NCBI GenBank assembly: GCA_963821715.1
Contig: CAWGET010000006.1
Span: forward strand, 186,001-250,000
Source of the DNA: CAWGET01 sp963821715
Lineage (GTDB): Bacteria > Bacteroidota > Ignavibacteria > Ignavibacteriales > Melioribacteraceae
Length of the DNA: 64,000 nt
Direction: 5' to 3'
Every line of letters begins with the position of its first letter. The first letter of the stretch is position 1. The notes under the pieces were generated by a model, which worked only from the letters and a program-made list of their open reading frames with translations, had not been told where the DNA came from and did not search any database. Positions 14,881 to 24,456 of this stretch are shown piece after piece. The position numbers were made by a program, and so were the translations under genes.

Positions 14881-16251
14881 ATGATTCTATTCAAATATAT
14901 TTTGAGAAACCATCTTCTTCCCTTTATTTTCTCGGTGTTTACGCTGATGTCGGTATTCCTTCTGCAATTCTTGATGAAGTTTTCCGATAAACTGATCGGC
15001 AAAGGTTTGGAAACGATAATCATCGTAAAGTTAATAACTTACAGTCTTGCCTGGATGGTTGTTCTCGTAGTTCCGATGGCTGTATTGATTGCTACGTTAA
15101 TGGCGTTCGGGACTATGGCGCAAAATAATGAAGTTGCAATTTTAAAAGCCACGGGCGTAAGTCTTTACAAGATGATGATCCCTCCTATGGCTGCGAGCAT
15201 ACTTCTTTTTTTTCTTCTGATTCAATTTAATAATTATATTTATCCGGATGCCAACCATGCCGCGCGGCTTCTTATGCAGGATATATCGCAAAAGAAACCG
15301 ACGCTCTCTCTGTCGCCCGGAGTTTTCTCGCAGGAAATTCCAAACTACTCAATTCTTGTGAGGGATATCGATCAGAATTCCAACGAACTTAAAGACCTTA
15401 CCATTTATGATTACTCCGATCCACGTTCGAGAAAAATAATAACAGCCGAAAAAGGAAAAATTTATTTTTCCGGTGATCAGGCAAAATTAATAATGGATCT
15501 TGAAAACGGAGAGATACACGAATCCAATACTGTGGAAGAAGGACAATACAGGAAATTAATTTTTAATAAACATAAAATCGCTATGAATGCCGGACAGTTT
15601 GCGTTTCAGCAGTCGAACCCGGCCTCTGGTCAGAGGGGCGAACGGGAACTTGGCGCACAGGATATGATTGTGATAGTCGACAGTCTCGAGCGGATAAGAG
15701 ATAGATATTACGGAAACCTCGAAAATAATATTGTGACGAATTTCCTTCCGGATACTTTGAATCAATCAACAAACCCCGGCAGGACTTACAGATATTCATT
15801 GCGGAGAGCGGAAGATAAACTTAACAGCGCGCGCACCGCCATAAACGCCAACCTCGACAGGCTCCGATACAATAAAAGAGAAATAAATAAATATTGGGTG
15901 GAGATTCACAAAAAATACGCGCTTCCATTTGCCTGCATTGTTTTTGTTTTAATCGGCGCGCCGCTCGGAACCATGACAAGAAAAGGCGGACTTGGAGTGG
16001 CTGCGGGAATTAGTCTTCTCTTCTTTCTTGTTTACTGGTCTTTTTTAATTGCGGGAGAAAAATTTTCCGACCGCGGACTGCTCTCTCCTTTCTGGGGAAT
16101 GTGGAGCGCTAATGTTTTACTACTTGTTCTCGGCATTACGCTCACAATAAAAAGCGCTAAGGAACGCGTTACAATTGAATTTAATTTTCTTAAGAATTTA
16201 ATCCCGAAACAATTCAGACAAAGAAAGCGTTATGATGATGAAAATTCTTGA
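14881..16251 (+). CDS. lptF: LPS-export permease LptF (YjgP/YjgQ family)
   Basis: This 456-residue inner-membrane protein has transmembrane helices at about 12-32, 55-80 and 100-120 and three near the C-terminus (about 340-435), with a periplasmic jellyroll domain between. The family motif FIFSVFTLMSVFLLQFL and the coupling region AQNNEVAILKATGVSLYKMM are typical. With LptG and the ATPase LptB (not in this window) it extracts LPS from the inner membrane. The jellyroll carries a long insertion containing a predicted coiled stretch (LDRLRYNKREINKYWVEIH). It overlaps lptG by 20 bp. Confidence 0.9.
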   Translation: MILFKYILRNHLLPFIFSVFTLMSVFLLQFLMKFSDKLIGKGLETIIIVKLITYSLAWMVVLVVPMAVLIATLMAFGTMAQNNEVAILKATGVSLYKMMIPPMAASILLFFLLIQFNNYIYPDANHAARLLMQDISQKKPTLSLSPGVFSQEIPNYSILVRDIDQNSNELKDLTIYDYSDPRSRKIITAEKGKIYFSGDQAKLIMDLENGEIHESNTVEEGQYRKLIFNKHKIAMNAGQFAFQQSNPASGQRGERELGAQDMIVIVDSLERIRDRYYGNLENNIVTNFLPDTLNQSTNPGRTYRYSLRRAEDKLNSARTAINANLDRLRYNKREINKYWVEIHKKYALPFACIVFVLIGAPLGTMTRKGGLGVAAGISLLFFLVYWSFLIAGEKFSDRGLLSPFWGMWSANVLLLVLGITLTIKSAKERVTIEFNFLKNLIPKQFRQRKRYDDENS

Positions 16252-17320
16252 CCGATATTTACTGAAACAATTTCTTCAGACTCTTCTCTTCGGTCTGCTG
16301 GCATTCACTCTTATGTTCATCGTTATTGATATGATGGAAAATCTCGACGATTTTATCGACCAGAATGTTCCGAATAATCTTATCGTGGAATATTATTTTG
16401 TGTTTGCGCCGGAGATAATCCGTTTGATGACTCCGATAGCCGTTCTTCTCTCGAGTCTTTTTACCGCGGGAAAAATGTCGAATCAAAACGAGCTTACCGC
16501 AATTAGATCTTCCGGAGTAAGCATTTACAGATTTATGCTCCCGTTCCTCGCCATGGCTTTATTTATTAGTGTGTTTACGATATTTTTCGGCGGATATGTT
16601 GTACCCGAAGCCAATCAGCAGAAAGTTTTTATTGAGCAGACTTACATGAAAAAAGGGATAGAGCAAACCGGCAATAATATTTTCTTTCAGGATACGCGAA
16701 CAAGAATTGTATCAATCTCTTTTTACGACGCACTCGCGAATCAGGCGCACAGAATCAGTATCCAGGAGTTTGATCCGGAGGATGTAACGGAAATGGTTTC
16801 GCGGATTGAGGCGGCGAGAATGAGTTTTGATACTACTTCATCTTCCTGGATTCTCACAAAAGGAATACAGAGGAGATTTATTGGCAAAGGAGAAATTGCC
16901 GAACGCTTTGATACATTAAAAATTGATTATCTAAATTTTGAACCGGAAGATGTTGTTAAAAAACAGATGAAGCCGGAAGAAATGACGCTGACGGAACTTC
17001 GTCATTTTGCAAACGAACAGTTGGAAGCCGGTAATGATCCGACAAGAATTTTAATTGAGTATCACTCAAGAATAGCTTTTGCTTTTGCGAGTTTTGTGGT
17101 TGTGCTTTTCGGACTTCCACTTTCCGCCAACAAAAGAAGAGGAGGCCTTGCTCTTCAATTCGGAATTAATATTTTGATAACTTTCGTTTATCTCGTGTTT
17201 ATGCAGATAAGTCAGGCGTTTGGAAAGAACGGCGTTCTTAATCCAATATTAACGGCCTGGCTCGCGAATATATTCTTCCTCATCGCAGCGATTGTAAATT
17301 TGATGAGAGTTGAAAAATAA
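16232..17320 (+). CDS. lptG: LPS-export permease LptG (YjgP/YjgQ family)
   Basis: This 362-residue protein is the second YjgP/YjgQ permease. It has N-terminal helices (FLQTLLFGLLAFTLMFIVID), the coupling motif MSNQNELTAIRSSGVSIYRF, a periplasmic jellyroll and three C-terminal helices. It starts inside the end of lptF (ATG ATG ATG AAA at 16232), so translation is coupled and a 1:1 complex is likely. The subunit names F and G are assigned by gene order and by the DRYLLKQFLQ start typical of LptG, so they could be exchanged. Confidence 0.88.
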   Translation: MMMKILDRYLLKQFLQTLLFGLLAFTLMFIVIDMMENLDDFIDQNVPNNLIVEYYFVFAPEIIRLMTPIAVLLSSLFTAGKMSNQNELTAIRSSGVSIYRFMLPFLAMALFISVFTIFFGGYVVPEANQQKVFIEQTYMKKGIEQTGNNIFFQDTRTRIVSISFYDALANQAHRISIQEFDPEDVTEMVSRIEAARMSFDTTSSSWILTKGIQRRFIGKGEIAERFDTLKIDYLNFEPEDVVKKQMKPEEMTLTELRHFANEQLEAGNDPTRILIEYHSRIAFAFASFVVVLFGLPLSANKRRGGLALQFGINILITFVYLVFMQISQAFGKNGVLNPILTAWLANIFFLIAAIVNLMRVEK

Positions 17321-17330
17321 ATTTCAATGA

Positions 17331-17384
17331 GGCTAAAGCCAAAAGTAATGTAGGTAATTTTAGTTCCCGACTTAAAAGTCGGGG
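17331..17384. repeat. REP-like palindromes after lptG
   Basis: A GGCTAAAGCC palindrome (17331-17340) is followed by CCCGACTT-aa-AAGTCGGG (17366-17383). The pair lies between convergent lptG and the DUF5723 gene and could terminate both, but it lacks a clean T-run. GGCTAAAGCC plus CCCGAC...GTCGGG pairs are a familiar extragenic repeat style in this phylum (recollection). Confidence 0.5.
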
Positions 17385-17441
17385 CAATTATTATTCGAGC
17401 AATGGACTCTTTCACTTTTACTGCTCACTGATTACTGCTTC

Positions 17442-18860
17442 TTAAAATTTCCATCTGGTACTTATTCCAAGCGAAATTCTTTTCGCTGATTCGGTTGCGT
17501 AAAACGTTTGGAGATTTGAAGTGGCGAAATTTATTTCGAATAAATTCAAATCAAATCCAAAACCGAACTGCCAGCCGAAATTTGAATAACCGCCTATAGC
17601 GAGCCCTGAGCGGAGCGGAAGCCATTGCCACGGTTTCCATTCGAAACCGCCGTAGAACGTTGGATCAGCGCTTCTGTGTGAAGAATTAAGCCCCATACGG
17701 TAATCCAGCACAATCATCATGGCGCCGGGGAAATTTCCGTCGAGAAACTTATCAAGTTGAAAGGAAGTACCGATTCCCAAAGTAGTAATGAGCGGAGTAG
17801 CGAAACCGTTGATATACTTCCCTTCCGGTTCAATAGAACTGAAAAGCGAGTCCAGAAGTTCATCGTCGGTTACGTCATCTAAAATAAACTGATCTTTTTT
17901 TGCGTAAAGCGCCGACGATTCATTCCAGTTCATCGATCCGAGGTCCGAAAGAGTTAAACCGAATGACCAGACATCATCTAACTCCATCGCAAGTCCGAAA
18001 TCGAAAGCGATTCCTTTACCCGCCGGCGAAGGGAACGGCGAGAAAGAAGAAGTCCTGGTAGAATCTTCATCGAAATCGTATTCAACACCGAAATCATTTG
18101 AGAACGCTGAATAAAGTTCGATGTCGCTCTTTACATTTATGCTGTTATTATCAAGTGTCTGAAGCGATGTTGAAAATTTTGACGCGCTGTTGTATGTGTA
18201 TCCGTGCAGCAGCTTGGCGCTGAAACCAGCTGAAATATTTTTAACCGCTTCCATTTTGAACTTAAATTTATAACCATAGCTTAGGGAGTATTCCCGCAGG
18301 TACCAGGAATTAAGCGATAAATCGTCGAAGCTGTAAATTCGAGATTTTTCATTCCCCTCAAGAAATAGATCGACAAGATCTTTTGGGAAAGCTGCGGATA
18401 CGGATCCTTTATCCTTTACTGCGAATCCTATACCGCCGATTTTTTCGTTGTAATAGGTAACGGCAAAAAGAGTAGCGCTGAAATTGGAATTCACTTCTGT
18501 TCCATCGCTGAACAAGTCCCGGAATTTCTGCTTCTCTTCCGCATTTAAATATAATCCGGTTGTATTTCCTTCCGCGTCGGTTTTGCCTGAAAAGAAATAA
18601 TTGTAATCTCTGATCGACATAAAATCGGTGCCGAGAGTCAGATTAATATTAGGAACCGGAAGAACAGTAGCTATCTCCAAAGTTTTGTTATCCGGGAAAG
18701 CGAGCAGAGCCGGATTGCCTCCGAGCGAATAGACTCCCCGCGTGTTTAATCCCCGATTGAAAAAATTATTTCCGGGATTGGAAGGATTTATATATCCCGC
18801 GTCCTGTGAAAGAGCTGAGACGCTTAAAACTAAAAAGAAAACCAATATATATTTTTTCAT
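17442..18860 (-). CDS. DUF5723-like outer-membrane protein
   Basis: This protein of about 472 residues has a signal peptide ending ALSQDAGYINPSNPGNNFF and a body of amphipathic strands rich in aromatic residues, ending GISTRWKF with a C-terminal Phe as in outer-membrane barrels. The opening YSLGGNPALLAFPDNKTLEIATVLP resembles the DUF5723 family of Bacteroidota, which is predicted to form a barrel. The function is unknown. The ATG at 18860 is preferred over a GTG one codon upstream. It lies 7 bp behind the large lipoprotein gene, and the two were probably acquired and expressed together. Confidence 0.65.
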   Translation of the reverse strand: MKKYILVFFLVLSVSALSQDAGYINPSNPGNNFFNRGLNTRGVYSLGGNPALLAFPDNKTLEIATVLPVPNINLTLGTDFMSIRDYNYFFSGKTDAEGNTTGLYLNAEEKQKFRDLFSDGTEVNSNFSATLFAVTYYNEKIGGIGFAVKDKGSVSAAFPKDLVDLFLEGNEKSRIYSFDDLSLNSWYLREYSLSYGYKFKFKMEAVKNISAGFSAKLLHGYTYNSASKFSTSLQTLDNNSINVKSDIELYSAFSNDFGVEYDFDEDSTRTSSFSPFPSPAGKGIAFDFGLAMELDDVWSFGLTLSDLGSMNWNESSALYAKKDQFILDDVTDDELLDSLFSSIEPEGKYINGFATPLITTLGIGTSFQLDKFLDGNFPGAMMIVLDYRMGLNSSHRSADPTFYGGFEWKPWQWLPLRSGLAIGGYSNFGWQFGFGFDLNLFEINFATSNLQTFYATESAKRISLGISTRWKF

Positions 18861-18867
18861 CACTTAC

Positions 18868-20907
18868 CTAATTGTTTAAATCTACTTTATAACCGGCGCT
18901 AACCGAAGCGTTTACTTTTATATTATCGTCAATTTTAAATTTGACCGGATGAAGCAAACCGTTGGAAACCGGTGTTAATAATTTCAGATGAAAGACCATT
19001 TCCGAGCTGTCGAAAAATTTCTGCACGTCCTCATGAAAAAGCTTTACTGATAATTCTGTCATTCCGGGTTCAGTAACGTTTCCGCTTTCGTCCACCGAAG
19101 GCGCGGCAACGTTCATAGTTGTTTGTCCGTTATAATCTGTAGGAAGATGAAGCATTAACGTTCCGAGAGAGTCGTACATTTCCCTGGAGAATTCCAATCC
19201 CGCGGGAACTGCATTTTCAATTTCAAAAAATATTTCGGCATAATTAATATTTTCGATATCTTCTTCATCAATATTATCAAGATCAATTTCCACTGTATCA
19301 GTTATCTCGCCGTCCGCTATTCCAATATTTAATGGAATTTCAAGGTCCAGACTACTAACCAATGAATCAGCCCAAGTGATGCTGCCGTATTTATTTTCCG
19401 GATTAACGATTGCAGATCCCCGGAAAACAAACGAACTCGGCAAATCGCTGCTGAAGCTGTTCAGAATATCTTCCAATCCATAGTCCTTGAGATTTACAAG
19501 CGTTTTCTGTGCAGAGCTGATCATCACATTCTCAATTTTCAAAACTTCAGTCTGATTATTATTTTTTGCTACAATTTCCCCGTTGATTAACAGATCTATA
19601 TCCGCCGAACATTCGAGATTCAGGATTATCTCGGGATTATCGAATACAAGATTTGTGAAGCTGAATTTATTATTGAAGTCGTCTAACTCGAGATCGAATG
19701 TTGTTTCTGCTATATCAATTTCTGTCGGTTTAATTTTACCGTTTACCGAAGAAAAAACCATACTCTCGAAATCTACATCAACGGCAATACTGTCGTTTAG
19801 TGAAATCGTTGTAGGCTCATCAGTTTCTTCGGTTCCAATTTCAAATACGTAGGTCAGTTCTTTTGTAGGAAAATCCGAATGAATATTCCAGCCACGCAAA
19901 TCATTCTCTTCTAAAACATATTTTTCATTGGCAGGAATAAATATTACCTTGGAATATTTTTCTCCAACTTTGTTATGCAGTTCATTGATCTGTAAATTTG
20001 CGTTCACTCCGACTGAAAGATCATTTGTAATTTCAAGGTTAAAGCCGCCTTCTTTAATTTCGGCAGATGCTATTGCTGTTGTCTCGTCGAATACAAATCC
20101 GCCTGCATCGGTTACAGGATCCTGTTTTGGAAGCATCGCTGTTACGCTTTCAATTTCCAGATCAGTTAACGATGCAGTGAGAACAAGAGCTGTGTCGCTT
20201 TCCGCTCTTACGATTTCTCCTCCGCTGCCCGGAGTATAAATTTGAGAACTGAGTTCTATTGAATTAAGAATTTCACTTCCGGCAACATTAAACAAAATGG
20301 TTTTACTATTCCCTGCTTCTATATAAACTTTATCCGGATAATCGGATATGAGAGAATTGTCCGAACTGTTTCTTATCTCAGACTGAGATAATTCAATATC
20401 TATTGGAAGTTGATTTGTTACAAGCATTTCGAGTATTCCATTTTCGAAAGAGGCTTCAGAGAAACCATCAATCTCATCAAAATCAACTTCGAGATCGGTA
20501 GAATAGGAAGGAACAATAACCGGCATTCCGGTAATGATTTCCGGGAATACTCTGTCTGTTCTTAAATTTGCCTTAACCGGTTCAACTTCATTTATTTTAA
20601 TAGTTTCAATCTTCTGAGTAACGTTGGCTTTAAAAGACTCGATTGTTAAGTTGTCTTCAACTTTAACCGGATCTAATTTGTGGGAATCGGAATAGTATAG
20701 AAGTCCGTAATTCTCCCCTTCATCATACCACTTAAAATTAGCAGTATCATTTTCGATCGCATCTTCCAAAGTATAAGTTTTATTTGTAATCGGGAAAGAA
20801 ATATCAACGTCCCATACGGGAGCTACAAATTCCGTCGGTGTTTCAAAACATCCCGTTATAAACACCAAAAAAAATATTAATGAATATTTTTTCAATTTAT
20901 TCAGCAT
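18868..20907 (-). CDS. Large surface lipoprotein, function unknown
   Basis: This 679-residue protein has a lipoprotein signal (MLNKLKKYSLIFFLVFITGC, Cys at 20) followed by FETPTEFVAPVWDVDISFP. The mature part is acidic and consists of beta-sandwich-like segments of about 90-120 residues with repeated patterns such as 'V-D-F-E/D-x-M/I' and 'L-x-D-L-E-I-E-S-V', suggesting four or five related domains. I recognise no family. It precedes the DUF5723 barrel gene by 7 bp, so the pair may form a barrel-lipoprotein surface complex (inference). A perfect CRP/FNR-type palindrome lies about 70-90 bp upstream of its start. Confidence 0.7.
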   Translation of the reverse strand: MLNKLKKYSLIFFLVFITGCFETPTEFVAPVWDVDISFPITNKTYTLEDAIENDTANFKWYDEGENYGLLYYSDSHKLDPVKVEDNLTIESFKANVTQKIETIKINEVEPVKANLRTDRVFPEIITGMPVIVPSYSTDLEVDFDEIDGFSEASFENGILEMLVTNQLPIDIELSQSEIRNSSDNSLISDYPDKVYIEAGNSKTILFNVAGSEILNSIELSSQIYTPGSGGEIVRAESDTALVLTASLTDLEIESVTAMLPKQDPVTDAGGFVFDETTAIASAEIKEGGFNLEITNDLSVGVNANLQINELHNKVGEKYSKVIFIPANEKYVLEENDLRGWNIHSDFPTKELTYVFEIGTEETDEPTTISLNDSIAVDVDFESMVFSSVNGKIKPTEIDIAETTFDLELDDFNNKFSFTNLVFDNPEIILNLECSADIDLLINGEIVAKNNNQTEVLKIENVMISSAQKTLVNLKDYGLEDILNSFSSDLPSSFVFRGSAIVNPENKYGSITWADSLVSSLDLEIPLNIGIADGEITDTVEIDLDNIDEEDIENINYAEIFFEIENAVPAGLEFSREMYDSLGTLMLHLPTDYNGQTTMNVAAPSVDESGNVTEPGMTELSVKLFHEDVQKFFDSSEMVFHLKLLTPVSNGLLHPVKFKIDDNIKVNASVSAGYKVDLNN

Positions 20908-20977
20908 CCATGCCTCTCTTTCTTAGAACTACCCAATAATCGGAAAAGCATTCTTAATGTTTATGAGACAATATAGC

Positions 20978-20997
20978 GTTGTGATTTATGTCACAAC
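20978..20997. promoter_or_regulatory. CRP/FNR-family operator-like palindrome
   Basis: The sequence is GTTGTGA-N6-TCACAAC, a perfect 7+7 palindrome that contains the TGTGA-N6-TCACA consensus of CRP/FNR-superfamily regulators. It lies 71-90 bp upstream of the large lipoprotein gene in a 330-bp gene-free gap. In anaerobic Bacteroidota-like bacteria similar sites serve HcpR/FNR-type regulators; which one acts here is unknown. The rest of the gap (20908-21237) shows no gene. Confidence 0.55.
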
Positions 20998-21237
20998 ATA
21001 GAAGATTGGATTGCTGAAATAATGGAATTTTAGGAATGACAAGATTTTTACTTTGTGAAATTGCGCATAGTCGGCAGCCTTTTATGCCAATTTAAAAAGA
21101 TAACGGAAGAAATTTGGGGAAATTAAAAAAGCCCAAACATATAAAATAATTGAGAAATCTTATTCATGAAATCAAAGGGAATTGCAATACTATAATCCTT
21201 TTCCCGATGATCGGTGCAATTTATAATATACGATTAC

Positions 21238-21564
21238 CTAATTAAATTTTTCATCCTTATTTACATTAAAACCAAACTGCTGCTGGTTTGGATGACCTTC
21301 TACCTTAATTTCACCGAAGCGGTTTTCAAATTTATCAATATTTTCCTGGAGCGCTTTTAGAAGCATTTTTGCGTGCTGCGGTGTTGTAATTATTCTTGCA
21401 TGAACTTTTGCCTTCGGTACTCCTGGTACTATTCTTGTAAAATCGATAATAAACTCAGCCGGAGAATGCGTAATAATTGCAAGATTAGAATAAATTCCTT
21501 CTGCCTCTTTCTCACCAAGCTCAATATTTATTTGCTGTTGTTTCGGATTTTTATCCTGTTCCAC
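21238..21564 (-). CDS. DUF3467 protein
   Basis: This 108-residue cytosolic protein matches DUF3467: INIELGEKEAEGIYSNLAII, AEFIIDFTRIVPGVPKAKVH and ARIITTPQHAKMLLKALQEN are the conserved blocks. The family is small, widely conserved and of unknown function. The start is a GTG at 21564 preceded by GAGGAAAAA. It has a short Asn/Gln-containing tail (NQQQFGFNVNKDEKFN). It lies downstream of the TPR lipoprotein gene on the same strand, but a terminator separates them. Confidence 0.85.
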   Translation of the reverse strand: MEQDKNPKQQQINIELGEKEAEGIYSNLAIITHSPAEFIIDFTRIVPGVPKAKVHARIITTPQHAKMLLKALQENIDKFENRFGEIKVEGHPNQQQFGFNVNKDEKFN

Positions 21565-21610
21565 TTTTTCCTCGTTTATTTTTTGTTAGTATAAATATCA
21601 TCAAATTAAA

Positions 21611-21649
21611 AATAAAAAACCCGCAACCGGAATTTAACCAATTGCGGGC
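21611..21649 (-). terminator. Rho-independent terminator of the TPR gene
   Basis: On the minus strand CCCGCAA pairs with TTGCGGG around a 15-base loop and is followed directly by TTTTTTATTTTT. It lies 22 bp after the TPR gene's stop codon. Confidence 0.85.
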
Positions 21650-21670
21650 TTAAAATATTAAAGCTTATAT

Positions 21671-22831
21671 TTATCTGTATTCATCTGCTTTTTCAAATGC
21701 GTTCATCGATTTGTCCTGCATTCCAAGATTAGCGTAAACCCTTCCCAATAAATCCCAAACGCGTGCATCTTCAGGATTGTAATCCAAATATTTTTCAAGG
21801 TAAGGTAAAGCCGCTTCAAATTTAGCTTTATATGCATCGCTTACATTTTCTTCAAGTTCAGCTGCTTCGCGAATTTCCGCGCCCCATTTTACATAAGATG
21901 CGCCAGCATTATATAAAGCGTTTTCATATTCCGGATCAACATCAAGAGCCGCTTCAAATTGATTAACAGCTTTTTCGTATTCATTAGCACTTAACAGCAT
22001 AACACCATAATTATAGCGGTAAAATTTATTTTCCGGTTCTCTTTCAACACCTTCTCTAAAAGCTTCCATAGCAACATCAGTTTTATTTGCGCTTATGTAA
22101 GCGTTAGAAAGAAGCAGAAGAATATCATTGTTTTTCGGATATGCTGCTTTTCCTTCTTCAAGAACCTTAATCGATTTGTTGAAAGTTTCCATTGCTGCAA
22201 CGCTGTCCTGTGCATTTCCGGATGTACGGTAATCCATCATTTCCTGCGAACCTTGCTTGAAATAAATATCGCCGAGCATTGTATAAGCGTCCGGAGTTGC
22301 GTTTGTTGCAATCAATGTTTCCAAAGGTTTAATAGCTTCATCGGTTCTTCCGGCATTTATATAAGCGTAAGTAAGATTTTTATAAGTTGAAGAAGAATCC
22401 GGCTGAACTAAAATAGCGTTTTCAAAAGCTTGTATTGCGTCGTTAAAAAACATCGCTGTTGTATCCTCGTTGGTAGCCTGCGATGCTTTATTGAAATATC
22501 CTACTCCTTTGTTGAAATTCTGAGCCCAGTGATATTGTCTGGAATCAATTATTTCCTGCTGGAATTTATTACTAATTTCTAATGATTTTGCATAATTTTC
22601 TACCATTGCTTCGTAGTCGCCTTCTTCACCGTTCAAATATCCTAACAAGTAAAATCCTTCGTCGCTTTGGGGATTATTCGTAACTTCCTTCACCAAAACT
22701 TCTTTAGCTTTGTCATAATTTTCCTGCTGAATGTAAAGCTTGGCGCTCGTTAATTCGGTGGAAGAGCATTGGAATGCCGCTATTCCGAAAACCATTGCAA
22801 GTAAAGTCATTGCGATTAAAACTCGCTTCAT
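21671..22831 (-). CDS. TPR-repeat lipoprotein
   Basis: This 386-residue protein has a signal peptide with a lipobox-like AAFQC (Cys at 22). About nine tetratricopeptide repeats follow from residue 30 onward (for example KLYIQQENYDKAKEVLVKEV, TYKNLTYAYINAGRTDEAIK, FYRYNYGVMLLSANEYEKAV, ALYNAGASYVKWG). TPR lipoproteins of this kind act as periplasmic or outer-membrane scaffolds, so a protein-protein role is expected but the partner is unknown. It has a good ribosome-binding site (AGAGGAG) and its own terminator, so it is probably a single-gene unit. Confidence 0.88.
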   Translation of the reverse strand: MKRVLIAMTLLAMVFGIAAFQCSSTELTSAKLYIQQENYDKAKEVLVKEVTNNPQSDEGFYLLGYLNGEEGDYEAMVENYAKSLEISNKFQQEIIDSRQYHWAQNFNKGVGYFNKASQATNEDTTAMFFNDAIQAFENAILVQPDSSSTYKNLTYAYINAGRTDEAIKPLETLIATNATPDAYTMLGDIYFKQGSQEMMDYRTSGNAQDSVAAMETFNKSIKVLEEGKAAYPKNNDILLLLSNAYISANKTDVAMEAFREGVEREPENKFYRYNYGVMLLSANEYEKAVNQFEAALDVDPEYENALYNAGASYVKWGAEIREAAELEENVSDAYKAKFEAALPYLEKYLDYNPEDARVWDLLGRVYANLGMQDKSMNAFEKADEYR

Positions 22832-23018
22832 TGTAACTCCTCTGTTTTTCTCAAATAATATATTATTCTAAAATAACCAATTTAATATTTCATAGTCAAG
22901 TTTAGCAAATCAATTAATGAAATTTAAATTGTTTACATGCTTAAGTCCGGTTTGTTCCCTCTTTTAATTGATTTTACTGACCAAAAGAGATATTTTAGAA
23001 TGAAAAATTTGGAGCGAA

Positions 23019-24107
23019 ATGAAACCTGACGAAGTAATACGAAGTGTACCGAAAGTACTTTTGCACGATCATCTGGACGGCGGTTTAAGACCCGCGACAA
23101 TTATTGAGCTCGCTGAGAAAATCGGATACAAAAAACTTCCAACTAAAGATCCCGACGAGCTTGCCGAATGGTTTTTTAGAGGTGCAAACAAAGGGAATTT
23201 AGTTGAATATTTACAAGGGTTTGAGCATACAATTGCGGTGATGCAGACGAAGGAATCACTCGAAAGAGTAGCTTACGAAATGATGGATGATATGTATGAA
23301 GACGGAGTCTGTTACGTCGAAACTAGATTCGCGCCTGTTTTTCATACCAACAACGGCCTTTATTATGACGATATAATTAATTCAGTTCTTAAAGGTTTGG
23401 AACGTGGTAAAGATAAATTCGGAGTCGGATTCGGGCTGATTTTGAGCGGAATGCGCAATATGAAAAATACGCGCGACATTGCAGAATTAGCGGTTAATTT
23501 CAGAGATCAGGGAGTTGTAGGTTTCGATCTTGCCGGAGAAGAAGGCGGTTATCCTCCTAAAAAACATCTCGACGCTTTTAATTATATCAAACACGAAAAT
23601 TTTAATATTACAATTCACGCCGGAGAAGCTTTCGGCAAAGAATCGATTTGGCAGGCGATTCAAATTTGCGGATCGCAGCGGATTGGACACGCCACACGTT
23701 TAACAGAAGATATTACATACGATAAAGACGGACAGATTGCCGGACTCGGGGAACTCGCTCAGTTTATTCTGGATAAAAGGCTTCCCCTCGAGATCTGTCT
23801 GCTCAGCAACGTTCATACGGGCGCTGTAGATAAACTGGAAAATCATCCGTTCATCGACTTGTACAAACAGAAGTTCAGAGTATTTCTTAATACCGACGAC
23901 AGGTTAATGAGCGACACAACATTAACAAAAGAATATTTAACCGCTGCGGAGTATTTCGACATCAGCTTTGACGATATTGAAAAATTAAACATTAACGCTA
24001 TGAAATCAGCGTTTATCCCTTATAACGAAAGACTGGATTACATCTATAACATAATTAAACCCGGATTTGCAAAGATGCGGGAAAAATTACTTTCACTAAA
24101 GATATAG
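23019..24107 (+). CDS. add: Adenosine deaminase
   Basis: This 362-residue amidohydrolase converts adenosine to inosine. The zinc-binding HDHLDGGLRP is near the N-terminus (H-x-H motif). ITIHAGEAFGKES supplies the zinc His and catalytic Glu region, GSQRIGHATRL the conserved catalytic His, and FLNTDDRLMSDTTLT the final Asp. Length and motifs agree with bacterial and eukaryotic adenosine deaminases. The related AMP- or aminodeoxyfutalosine deaminases are possible alternatives. It is the first gene of an operon with a small unknown gene, hutU and serA. Confidence 0.88.
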   Translation: MKPDEVIRSVPKVLLHDHLDGGLRPATIIELAEKIGYKKLPTKDPDELAEWFFRGANKGNLVEYLQGFEHTIAVMQTKESLERVAYEMMDDMYEDGVCYVETRFAPVFHTNNGLYYDDIINSVLKGLERGKDKFGVGFGLILSGMRNMKNTRDIAELAVNFRDQGVVGFDLAGEEGGYPPKKHLDAFNYIKHENFNITIHAGEAFGKESIWQAIQICGSQRIGHATRLTEDITYDKDGQIAGLGELAQFILDKRLPLEICLLSNVHTGAVDKLENHPFIDLYKQKFRVFLNTDDRLMSDTTLTKEYLTAAEYFDISFDDIEKLNINAMKSAFIPYNERLDYIYNIIKPGFAKMREKLLSLKI

Positions 24108-24112
24108 GAAAT

Positions 24113-24454
24113 ATGAAGAAAAAAGGTTTATTTAAAAATTACACGTATCAGTTCGATAAGAACGAAAAAAAAATTCTCTCAACTTTTTGTAAGCAGGCTT
24201 TGCAGCAGGTTTCGGGAGATGAAAAATATTATGCCGAGGCAAGAATTTATAATTCAATATTAGATAAATTGAATAGCGATACGGAAGAAGTTAAGCTAAC
24301 AAAAGAAGAAAAGATACGGCTTGTTACGCAGCTTAGAGAAAACATAAAATATCTCGATCAAAAAATGCAAAAAAGCTGGTTTGTAAAGAAGTGGCTTTAT
24401 CGCTCAGTTTACGCTCAGTACAATTCAATTTTACAAAATCATTTTGACGAGTAA
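24113..24454 (+). CDS. Small unknown helical protein
   Basis: This 113-residue, highly charged protein is predicted to be all-helical, with no signal peptide or membrane segment. Notable parts are NEKKILSTFCKQALQQV, ILDKLNSDTEEVKLTKEEKI and KKWLYRSVYAQYNSIL. I recognise no family. It starts 5 bp after add (GGAAAT then ATG) and ends 2 bp before hutU, so it is translated as part of that operon. Confidence 0.7.
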   Translation: MKKKGLFKNYTYQFDKNEKKILSTFCKQALQQVSGDEKYYAEARIYNSILDKLNSDTEEVKLTKEEKIRLVTQLRENIKYLDQKMQKSWFVKKWLYRSVYAQYNSILQNHFDE

Positions 24455-24456
24455 TA

